Made by a program: the position numbers and the translations under genes. The notes below the pieces were generated by a model. That model worked only from the letters and a program-made list of their open reading frames with translations. It was not told where the DNA came from and made no database searches. DNA of 40,037 nt from Diplocarpon mali (Eukaryota > Ascomycota > Leotiomycetes > Helotiales > Drepanopezizaceae): NCBI GenBank assembly GCA_024741835.1, contig JAENRP010000379.1:1-40037 (forward strand), written 5' to 3'. How positions within the stretch are numbered: the stretch's first letter is position 1; the number at the start of each line of letters is the position of its first letter. Positions 10,250-19,400 of this stretch are shown piece by piece.

Positions 10250-12431
10250 TTTGTAAGGGGAAAGATTCTTGACAGGAGAGAACAGGAAAGACTGGACGTC
10301 CAGGAGGTGACCAGGACGATTATTGCGTGCGCAGACAATCAGCACCGGGTCGCCGACGTACTTATACTTGGTCTGCGGGAGTCAGCCGAGACACATCCAT
10401 AGAATTGTTCTGTAAATAATCTACCGCTAAGGATTGCTGATCTGGCAGGTAAGCTTGTAAGAATCAAATTCTGCATACGCACTGAGATGGGTTCTGCAAG
10501 CTGCAAAAAAGCTGGTAGAAATATATTGTAGAACAAATATTCCGAAAATAATACACAGCGGTGATGATAATACCCGATCTGGCCGTTGGGTGGGGGGGTG
10601 TATAAGGATCAACTCTGAGCGTATCCGCACGTGGCGCGGCCTTTGCCCTCAGATCCTGCTCTGATATTGGCACACGTATTCTCCGAGAATCAAGACCTAC
10701 GAGAAGAGAATCTGTGCGCCTTGACGGCTGTAGCTTTCAAGGCGCTTGCGTACATTTGAAATGCAAGGAGCTTAACGTCCAAGATCGGGTTGGAGACATT
10801 GTCGCCGGGGCTGCCACGGATGAAGGATCGTGTCGGAGGCAAGCTATCCCTCCGCAAGGAGATTGGGACCAGTATGCTCGCCGCCGGTATGATCTAGGCT
10901 TTGGGCCAACTCGTGAAGCCCTCATGTTGCATCTCTCCCGAGTCCTCTGTCCTTCGGCGTGGATCATGCTTGTCTGCGAGTTTGCTCCCAATTCCCTAGT
11001 ACTGTACTGCTTCGAGGACGTGGTCCAGGGGAGGCTCGCAAAGGGAAGCTGAACTTGCATAAGAAGTGCTCCGAAAGATCAAAGCACTTTGCGAGTGGTG
11101 AGAGTAGCAGCCTTTCGTTGGCTTCTCGTCCAGCCACCCAGGATAATCATGATGAACTGAGCTGGAGACCCTCCCTACCTGGTAGAAGAGCGACTCCGTG
11201 GACACCTCAACTCCCCCAAAAACTTACGACTAACACGCGTGTGCGTTTGCCACTACGTAAATATAAGTCCAGAGGAATACTAGTATGCCTGTTTTAACTT
11301 GGAAATAGATGAAGTCAGAAAAAGGATCGGTGTATCATAACATATAAGTATCCCGATGAGCCAAAAGACCCGACTTGAGCTCTATGTAATCTAAGAAACC
11401 GGTTGATCCGCAGGGGTGTTGTTTGTTTTCTCTACTGCTGCCGCCTAAGCCTTGTTCATCCACAGGATTACACGCCTGCATGAAGATGCTATACCAGGTA
11501 TGAATAAGCGACGACTGAATGCTAGTCGCGAGCTAGGGAATAGCCGATGTTGTTACATTTTCTACAACAGTACGAATCGAACTCGCCCAAGTCTGAATGC
11601 AACAGTTTAACGCGGCCATATAGAGCATGGGCCCATGGAGTAGCCGTGGGAACCAGAAGGCGACGAGCACTGCGCGATTCTTCGATAACAGTCCAGGCTA
11701 CCGGGAATCTTGAATCCACATCTTCAGCCGGGAATGGGGAGTATAGACAGTCTGTACAGGGCGCTTAATGTGTAGCCGCGTCGTCTGACTGAAGCACATG
11801 TCCCGGCTAAGAATATACCAAGAGACGTTCTACGATGAGGTATAAATTGGCCGCGACTCTGAAGTATAAACTAGCTTTCCGCCCCACGATGAACCCATAC
11901 CGACTCCTACACCGATAATGATAATTAATCTGCATCTATTTTACGCCTACGGTATCTCCGAAGCGGCACAGAAGCATATTCATCCCCAGAGGAGCACGTC
12001 TATACATGGCAAGATAGCCGCAGAGCCTTCCCACAACCTTCCCCTGATAGCATATCTCAGAGAAAATTTTTCTCCTTCCAGCTGAGTCCTGAGTTATCTC
12101 TCCACGGCGGGGAATCCGGATCCAACGACGACTGCTTGCTCGGCCGGGGGAGTGAGCAGAGGAAGTTGTTGGTCTAGAAGGCTTGGATGCAGGAAAGGAT
12201 TGCGTCTATACTGGGGCGATGAGGCACTGACGATAGACTGTTTGCACTGCATTGTACTTTCACTATGGATGATGTTCATCACGGGTGGACGGGTGGGTAA
12301 CAAATACCGTTTTGCATATGGGATTTTGTAGGATCATAAGAGGAGCTAGAATCTACCTATGTAGCGAGAAAAAAGGGGAAAAAGGGAAAAAAAGATAGAT
12401 TTAAAAACAATGAGAAGCATAGCCACAAAAC
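10250..12431. other. Long intergenic region upstream of the SGNH gene
   Basis: About 2.2 kb without a gene I can support. Several frames of 60-112 codons occur on both strands (for example 10714-11052), but none has a recognisable motif, convincing introns or a plausible composition. Near 12360-12400 a purine-rich run on the plus strand reads as T-runs on the minus strand, downstream of the 5S gene. CA and TG content is normal, so this is not RIP-affected repeat. Confidence 0.5.
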
Positions 12432-12550
12432 ACATACAACAGCGGGTATTCGCTGGTGGTCACCCACCCAACTACTAATCCGCCGATCTGAAGCTTAAGT
12501 TTGGCAGAGCGGACGGGATGCCCTGTTCTCTTCAGTCTATGGTCGTATGT
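12432..12550 (-). rRNA. 5S ribosomal RNA
   Basis: The minus strand from 12550 begins ACATACGACCATAG and ends CTGTTGTATGT, 119 nt in all, with complementary ends that form helix I. The conserved fungal 5S stretches AACAGGGCATCCCGTCCGCT and GGATTAGTAGTTGGGTGGGT are present, followed by GACCACCAGCGAATACC. Helix II pairs CTGAAG with CTTCAG, so bases that differ from the Neurospora-type sequence still pair. Pol III would terminate in the T-runs that follow (GTTTTG, then longer runs near 12410 and 12390). Pezizomycotina commonly have 5S genes dispersed singly among protein genes, as here. A frame of 104 codons on the same strand is only a translation through this RNA. Confidence 0.95.
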
Positions 12551-12569
12551 GGCGGCGAACGAATAGTCA

Positions 12570-12582
12570 GGATATAGATATG
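12570..12582 (-). promoter_or_regulatory. TATA-like element upstream of 5S rRNA
   Basis: CATATCTATATCC on the minus strand lies 20-32 bases before the first base of the 5S gene. That is where TATA-like elements of fungal 5S genes are usually found. It is placed by position and sequence only. Confidence 0.5.
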
Positions 12583-12917
12583 GCGAGATGTTGTTCCGCA
12601 TGGGTCGGTGAACCTGTGCTGACGATTTAGCGAGCCAAATTCGGAGTTCGAAACGGACGCAGAGGGATGACAACTTGACTCTTTCATCGATTAACAGTAT
12701 CTTCTGCTTTGCCAAGCGGCGGCCTTCTCACACGTCTCACACGTCAAGGCTGGTACTGATTGACCTGGCAGTCACAAAATTCCATTGGAAACTATGATTT
12801 GACCAAGATCTGCTGCCAGGTGGAGACTCGTGAGTGAAGGTACAATTATTTCCTGAACTTCTGTTACTACATCTACAACATCGCCAGAGATAAACCTCGT
12901 ATCAGGAACTTGACATC
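12583..12917. other. Intergenic between 5S rRNA and the HIRIP3-like gene
   Basis: This is the 3' flank of the HIRIP3-like gene and the far upstream flank of the 5S gene. I see nothing specific in it. Confidence 0.5.
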
Positions 12918-14555
12918 TCACTCATCACTATCTTCCTCATCGGCCAGAAACGCCAGCTCAGCTCGCGCCCGTGGTCTCCTCGCTGCAGGCTGCTCGTCGC
13001 TCTCACTCCCGTCTTCGTCCTGTCCATCGCTCTTACCATTGCTATTACCCCTATCCTTCCCACCCCCTTCCTCGCTCTCAGCATCATCCTCACCAGTTGC
13101 TTTGAAACTCTTCTTTGGAGCAGCTCCCCGACCGCGTCTTCCACTGTTCAGACCCCACCTCCCATCCATTGCCGTCACCTCTTCCACATCTGCCAGCAAC
13201 TCCCGCTGTTCCTTGATCTCCTTTGCACGTTGCTCGCTGAATCTACCCACCATCCCAATCTCCTTCAGAGCGTCCTGCAAATGCTTGATCTTCGCGTTAC
13301 TGTCGTCGCCATATTTTTTCATCTCAAATTGCCAGATATTTTTCATGCCACACTTGCGAAGCTGAGCTTGCAAGGTTTTGATTTGTGTTTCGGCAGGCGA
13401 AAGCTCCTTGGCAAGCGCGGCGGCTTTACTCTTCGAAGCTTTTGGCTCTTTCGGTGCGTTGGGTTTTTTGGCTTTCTTCTCTCCTTGAGGAACACGCTGA
13501 CGCTTGGGTTTCGGGCTTGGATCGAGAACGATGGACTCATCAGATTCAGAACCTGCCCCTGTCTCTGGTCTGGGCTCCAGTGTGGTGTTTTTGGCGTCTG
13601 GTAATGGAGTTGTGATTGAAGGGTCCTTGGTTTCTTTCTTGTGTGTAGATACACTCTCTGGCGCGGGTTTCTCGTCGTGAGAATCTGTATCCGAGTTCGC
13701 TGTACCTCTGGCAGACTTCTTCGGGACAGCCTTTGTCGTTTTCTTGTTGGGAGTGGCTTTCGTCTTTTTTGGTGGTACTGGAGCGTCACTGTCTTGCCCC
13801 TCAGACTCGTCACGGCCCCTGACCTCGGCATCGCTCTTCGACTGGCGCTTAGCTGGAGTCTTGCTTTTGGGCTTGGCTTGGCTTTTCTTCCGGGGCGAAT
13901 CGCTATCTTCCGTGTGCCGGGTAGTGATATCTGGGGGCTCATCGTTCTCCAACTCGTCCTCGGCGGACTTGACCTTCGTCTTGCTCTTAGCTTTTTTGCT
14001 CGCCGCGGCCTTGACTTTCGCCTTGAACCCTTTCCTTTTCTTAGGCGCGTCGCTTCTATCAGAGTCGCCAAGTGAGGATACCCCGTTCTCCTCCGAGCTC
14101 AAGTCCGTAAGTTCTGAGGTCTCATCCTCAGTTGGTGTGTGCTGCTTCTTCTGTCGCTTAGTCGATTGCGCTTTGGGTTCTGCGGCACCTCTCTTTGCAC
14201 CTTTCTCGGCGGGCTCGGCCTTCGTAGGGACGGGTGCGGACTTTTTTCTCTCAGCTTTCGGACTCGTGACAACGGAATCTGGGCCACTTTCTGCTTCCTC
14301 CAGGGACTCCTGAAAGATTGTTAGTTCCACACCGATCGACAGGACCGAGTGATATACCACGAGTTCCCTGATGCTTTTTTTGGACCGGTCCTTCCATTTG
14401 CCCGTAGAAAGAAAGCCGGCATCTAGTCCGAGGCCTTCCTCTGCTTTGGTGCGAGCAGTGCGTACTGTTAATGTTTCTCTGAGTTCCGGGTCTGCGAAAA
14501 GAGTTTCAACTGCCCTGGCTATGGCAGCAGCAATGTTTTTGTCTGAAGGTGCCAT
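12918..14555 (-). CDS. HIRIP3-like histone chaperone / chromatin protein
   Basis: The unspliced frame is 545 codons. I favour two exons, 14555-14358 and 14309-12918 (529 residues), with a 48-nt intron: donor GTATAT, branch CTAAC, acceptor TTTCAG. Residues 1 to about 66 form a helical DEK_C-like domain (TVRTARTKAEEGLGL, then WKDRSKKSIRELV). A long disordered region rich in Lys, Ser, Glu and Pro follows. Residues 369-454 match the conserved C-terminal region of HIRIP3 (LRKCGMKNIW, LKEIGMVGRFS, KEQRELLADVEEV). SGRRGRG at 455-461 resembles the CHZ motif used by Chz1 and HIRIP3 to bind H2A-H2B. The tail is acidic. The protein is probably nuclear. It is the last host gene before the transposon block. 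Confidence 0.85.
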   Translation of the reverse strand: MAPSDKNIAAAIARAVETLFADPELRETLTVRTARTKAEEGLGLDAGFLSTGKWKDRSKKSIRELVVYHSVLSIGVELTIFQESLEEAESGPDSVVTSPKAERKKSAPVPTKAEPAEKGAKRGAAEPKAQSTKRQKKQHTPTEDETSELTDLSSEENGVSSLGDSDRSDAPKKRKGFKAKVKAAASKKAKSKTKVKSAEDELENDEPPDITTRHTEDSDSPRKKSQAKPKSKTPAKRQSKSDAEVRGRDESEGQDSDAPVPPKKTKATPNKKTTKAVPKKSARGTANSDTDSHDEKPAPESVSTHKKETKDPSITTPLPDAKNTTLEPRPETGAGSESDESIVLDPSPKPKRQRVPQGEKKAKKPNAPKEPKASKSKAAALAKELSPAETQIKTLQAQLRKCGMKNIWQFEMKKYGDDSNAKIKHLQDALKEIGMVGRFSEQRAKEIKEQRELLADVEEVTAMDGRWGLNSGRRGRGAAPKKSFKATGEDDAESEEGGGKDRGNSNGKSDGQDEDGSESDEQPAARRPRARAELAFLADEEDSDE

Positions 14556-15539
14556 AGCAATAGATTCCGAGCTGTTTGTTGATGTATATCCTGTGGGAAC
14601 CGCAAGGCTGTGGGAACGCGTTGAAAATCTCGCGTTTTTGGACGCGGGGGAAGCGCTGGGCCTTCGGCCTAATTAGGAAAAACGTATGGCAAGCGAAGAT
14701 GAAATGTTTTGAAGCGGGCCGATTAGACAAGCGACGAACTCTCCAATATTTCACCATGTTGAAGGCAAATTGACAAGATGTTTATCATTAGCGCGTGGCG
14801 TTACTTTTGGTAACAACCCTCAGCAATTGGATAAATACTAAGCTAACAAAATTAGACCAAACCATATATAATCATAAGGTAAAATTCCCTTCTATTAATC
14901 TTTGTGGACGCCCGTACCTAGGCTTGCCCTGCCATAACTTACCTACCTTCTTATTTCTCTAAGACCTCATAATTCTATTGAAGATAAAGATATAGAGCTA
15001 AGAATAGAATCGTTTGAAAGCTCTATTCTAGAGCTTTAGTATTTGGTATGCTAGCCTTTAGCCTTTCTTAAACCTTAGAGCCGTTTAAGCATATAATTGA
15101 TAAGCTTATCAATGAGCTCTTATAGAATTGCCTCCTATGCGTCTTTAATCCATTGCTTTAGTTTAACTATAAGATAGTTTGTGCGGCATATAAACCTATT
15201 ATTTTGCAGGTTTTTTGGCGAATTTCCTTTCTGCTTGGTGATTCTTTATTTAACTAGATATTTGAACAGCGCTTATATAAAATAGAATTTGAAACTCGCT
15301 AAATATGCTTGATAAGTTTTATATCTGGCCTATATATAGGCTAGCTTATAACCTAGATTCCATAGTCTTGAAACCAATCTTATACCTCCTTTGATATGTA
15401 GATCCTAGCATTATCTTTTCAATAGTATTGGCCCAGTTGACAACCGAGTAATGGGGCAGCCTTAAGAGCTTGTAAATAGCTTTAAGTAATATACCTTTTC
15501 CCTTTAGATATCAGATATCTTTCTAATACTATTACCCAG
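14556..15539. other. Boundary of the gene island, then RIP-degraded repeat of unknown class
   Basis: Up to about 14,790 the sequence looks normal and must contain the HIRIP3-like promoter. From about 14,810 on, CA and TG fall sharply and TA-rich words dominate. No terminal repeats or conserved transposon domain could be recognised between 14,810 and 15,539 on either strand. Confidence 0.5.
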
Positions 15540-15838
15540 GACGTTTTACTATAACAATGGCGCTACGGAGTTACGGCGTTCATAGGTTTGGGGCGTATAT
15601 ATGAAGCAGGGTCACCCTAGCTTCTACTCTAATTAGGTGGGTGTACTGGGATATGCTTATACAATATTTAGGAACGGGCAACAGGGCCTCTGGCCTGTGT
15701 ATTTAAGTAGGGAGACTCTTTATGTAAGAGCTCTCCAACTACTTCGTTTGTTTCGTATAAGACCTATGAATACGCCTTTGCACCTACTCTTGCTACCATA
15801 CTTGACTCCGCAACACCGGCGGTTCTGTGTCGTTTATT
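15540..15838 (-). mobile_element. Solo or broken LTR, probably Ty3/Gypsy type
   Basis: Read on the minus strand from 15838, the segment starts AACGACACAGAACCGCCG and continues for about 110 bases in clear similarity to the plus-strand segment that starts at 21829 (TGTAACGATACAGAACCGCC). The shared part includes GTAGCAAGA, GCAAAGGCGTATTC and GGAGAGC blocks. The two copies are inverted relative to each other. The end near 15540 is approximate. Assignment to Gypsy is inferred from the TGTAAC start and from Gypsy coding debris elsewhere in the block. Confidence 0.5.
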
Positions 15839-15900
15839 TACTAAGCTATAGCACCCCATACTATAATAGTAGTATTAAGTTATTAATAATTCATTATATC

Positions 15901-16095
15901 TGTTGAGATAGGTAATATAGCTATTACTCCGATGTATTATCATATGACCCTACTGCTTAATTAGTAGGATATTGATACGTATATAGCTATAGGAAAGAAA
16001 GGGGTAACCTTCCTTCCTTAACTCTTACTAATATATCGACTATCGACCTTTAGAAGCCTCCTTAACCTACTGCGCCGACTTACTTAAGCTTAATA
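15901..16095 (+). repeat. 5' LTR of Copia A (195 bp)
   Basis: It begins TGTTGAGATAGGTAATATAG and ends CTTAAGCTTAATA, the RIP form of a CA end. The same 195-bp sequence occurs in reverse at 31844-32038 and 34452-34646. Confidence 0.9.
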
Positions 16096-16109
16096 GGTTA
16101 TAAGCCTTA
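16096..16109 (+). other. Primer binding site: initiator tRNA-Met anticodon arm
   Basis: Directly after the LTR comes GGTTATAAGCCTTA. With one TG-to-TA change undone, its first 11 bases are complementary to the anticodon loop and stem of initiator tRNA-Met (GGCTCATAACC). Copia-type elements are known to prime with a half-tRNA cut in the anticodon loop, so this fits. Confidence 0.65.
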
Positions 16110-16218
16110 GTTAAACCGATAATAGATTATTAACTTCCCTTAGAAAGCACTTGCGCTATAACTATTAGTAGGAAGTTGAATGAGATTTGTAGTAAGAGGC
16201 GAGCAATCGGCGAATAGG

Positions 16219-16365
16219 AGGTGTGATTCCCTATTTAGCCAACCTATATTATAAGAGGTGTAATTCCTTACTTTATAACCCTTTAGTACTATAAAAGGTA
16301 TGATTCCTTGCTTTACTGTATTTTATAGGAAGTATGATTCCTTGCGTTATAGCTTAAAAAACCCT
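16219..16365 (+). repeat. Leader repeats between PBS and gag
   Basis: Four imperfect units share RGGTRTGATTCCYTRYTTTA. They start at 16219, 16256, 16296 and 16330, spaced 37, 40 and 34 bases. The spacings do not keep frame and the units precede gag, so they act as DNA or RNA rather than as peptide. The same units in reverse begin at the right edge of the window in copy C. Confidence 0.7.
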
Positions 16366-16494
16366 TTTCGATAAGAGGACTTCTTCCCTATTTAATACTT
16401 CTATAATACCTGCTATTTAATTATTTCGACTTTTCAATAGAAGGAGTGCCCTTAATCATTTAATTTATTTGATTTTAATACAATTCTATTTAAA

Positions 16495-19400
16495 ATAGCA
16501 ATAGCTTCCGATTCTGATTAAAATACTAGACCTAAAGACCTCTAACTCTTTTAAAAGAACTAGCAATAATAGTTCGACGATTTAGAGCTTTACTTTAAGA
16601 GTAAAGGCATTGAAATAGCGATTTAAAAGATACTTATTAAATATACAAGAATAGCCTCTTATACTCCTTCTACCAATTCATCTACTTCTACTTTAATAGC
16701 TAATACAACTGCTAAGGATTTGCTAAATATACTAAATAAGCTTAGCTTAAGAGCTTTAGTAGATAATAACTAAGAATCCTAAAGGTAGATTTTAAATATA
16801 GAAAAGGAGAAGGAGTATAAGCTGGCTTTAGCTAAATACAAGCTTAAGATCAATAGAGGTTTAAGTGATAAAGATTAAGATTTTATTTAAATTTATAATA
16901 ATGCGAAGATAAGATAAGATACTTTAAAGGTAAAATACTCTTAAATAACTGCCTTTAATACTTAGCATTTGCTATAGTAGATTACTTTATTTTAATATAA
17001 AAAAGATAAAGATAATAAGGATATAGATATAAATATAGACTTTGCTTAATTTATACTATATAAAATAAGGAGGAGAGTAAGAGCTATAAATCTTAAGATA
17101 GCTATGACTTTAAAGGAAATTCAGCTTTTTAGTTTCTTACTTAATAGCTACCTTCTTAAGTTCGCTATTGCAAAATAATCTCTTCTTATCTAACCTAACT
17201 TTAAGATCTATAAGAAGATCGACCTCTTTCGAACTGTTAAGTAAGACCTTAAAGGACGCTCTGAATCGGCAAATGCCGCATTATAAGGCAATAATAAGCC
17301 TAAGAAGAGGAAGGAGCGTAGGACGAGCCCTTAAGCTTATTAAAGATACTACTTTTATAATAGTACTTATAATATTACTAATTATAAAGTTAGAAGGCAA
17401 TTGATTAATATAGTCGTTAGCTTTAATATTAAGAAGCAATTAAAGCAAAAGTTAAGAAGTAAACTGCCCTTATCTTACTAAAGGCTATAACTATTAAGGA
17501 AAGGTAAAGGAAAAGGCTATTTAGCTAAAACTTTAGCAAATACCTTTAATAATAATAGTAGGTTATTTAAACTTAAATCCACTTTTAATAATTTAAATAA
17601 TAATTATAATAAAGATACTTATATTTTAAAAGCTGATCTTTATAAGATCCTTAAATCTAATTAATATAGTAATACTAGTTGTATAGTATATATAATTAAT
17701 AAATCCTACCTATTTAAAGGCCTACTTATTAAACTAAAAAGGCGCTCTATTAAGGTTAGTAGTAGAAGGTTATATATAGATTTAATAAATATAATAAAGA
17801 TAAATATTACTAGCGTTTCTTTCTTTTTGCAAAATGTTCTCCTTATACTTAATTTAAGTATTAATCTTTTATTTAACTATAAGATTTATATAAAGTTAAA
17901 TTATATAAGAGTTTTTAATAATTAATTTATATGATTTATAAATAATAATTATAAAGTAATCTTTAAAGCTAAAATCAAAGATAGACTTTATATTATCTTA
18001 AAGGTAATATTATAGAAATTGAGTCTTAAGCTAAACTTATAAGTGAATTCCTTTAAAGAAAGTGCACTCTCTACCTTAATATAATTAAGTAAGAATAAGG
18101 AGAATAGATAGACTCTTAAGCTAGGATCGCAAGTGAAATTTATAAAAATGACTCTTAAGCTAAGACTATAGGTAGATTATAAAGTGTCTTTAAAGATGAC
18201 TTTTAAGCTAAGATCATAAGTAAATTTAATAGAAATAACTCTTAAGCTAAGATTGCAAGTGGATTCTGCAGATTTGCTAATAATAACTCTTAAGCTAGGA
18301 TTGCAAGTGAAATTCGCGGAAATAACTCTTAAGCTAAGACTGTAAGTAAACTTTATAGATTTATTAGAAATGACTCTTAAGCTAGGATTGCAAGTAGATC
18401 TTGCTATTTTTAGGAAATCGACTCTTAAGTTAAAACTGTAAGTAGATCTTGCGGTTTTATTAAAAACAACTTCTAAGCTAAGCTTGCAATTGGAAAATGG
18501 TAAAACCTTAAACTGCTATTACTAATCCTTTCTAGCTACTAATAATAAAGTATTAATTAATAATAAGTTATTAAAGCTATTAAAAGCTAAAAGCTTATTA
18601 AGGTATTAGCTAATATATAGAAGATTCGCGCATCTAAGGCTAGAGAAATTAAAAGGCCTATATAAGGTCTTAACCTTAAAATAGAAGATCTAAGTACTAA
18701 AGGATCGCTTAATATACTAAATTTGCAAGCTAATAAAACTTCGAAATTAAATGCAAACTAAGCTTAATCTATAGAAAGATTTAATACTAGCGCTAATATC
18801 TATTAATACTATTAGACTATTTATAACCTTAATTAAAGGAAATAATTAGTTTTCTTAAATAGTAGATAACTCTACTTAATAGATATAGACTATTTACGCT
18901 AAGACTAAATCTAAGCTTATAGAAAAGTTAAAAACTTAAAAAGTAATAGAGGAACGCTAGACTTAGTTAAAGCTAATAGCTATTAGGTCTAATAATATAT
19001 TAAAGATTAAGGCAAAGCTTAATAAATAAGTAAAACAAAGGATTTATTATAAACTAACTATAATATATAAAGGTTCCTATTAGAATAGTATTATTAAGCA
19101 AAGCATTTAGTAAGCAGAGATTGACTATTGCGCTTTATTATAAGATGCTAACCTATTATTAGAATTCTAAGACCTTACAATTAAAGTAGATATATACTTA
19201 TAAAATAGAATAGGTAATAGACTAATAATTAATAGCATCTAAATATTATTATATAAGGCATATTTCAAATAGAAACTAAGCTTAAACTATATCTATATCT
19301 TTAAAAGCGTTTACTATTCCTATATTAGCCTAAAGTCCTAGCTTACGAATATAAAAAGTAAAAAGCTAATAGATTAAAGTAAAAAGTATATATTTATTAA

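Noticed and set aside
10714..11052. 112-codon plus-strand frame and a 107-codon antisense frame
   Set aside because: Both strands are open over the same stretch without recognisable motifs or introns, so neither is supported.
11395..11425. Words like the start of 18S rRNA (GGTTGATCC)
   Set aside because: Only about nine bases match and the following sequence does not continue as rRNA.
11570..11600. Possible tRNA T-arm (GTTCGATTC on the minus strand)
   Set aside because: The T-stem does not pair and no acceptor or anticodon arm could be built around it. The GTTCGAAAC near 12,645 fails in the same way.
12401..12715. A 104-codon minus-strand frame containing VVGWVTTSEYPLLYV
   Set aside because: The peptide is a translation of the 5S rRNA gene on the same strand. 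Such peptides recur in fungal gene sets as artefacts.
13230..14313. Long plus-strand and alternative minus-strand frames across the HIRIP3-like gene
   Set aside because: They are shadows of a Lys/Ser/Glu-rich coding region in other frames, with implausible Leu/Phe- or Arg-rich products.
18021..18495. CRISPR-like array of short repeats with spacers
   Set aside because: This is a fungal genome, and the units are imperfect with homologous intervening sequence inside a retrotransposon frame. It is a minisatellite.
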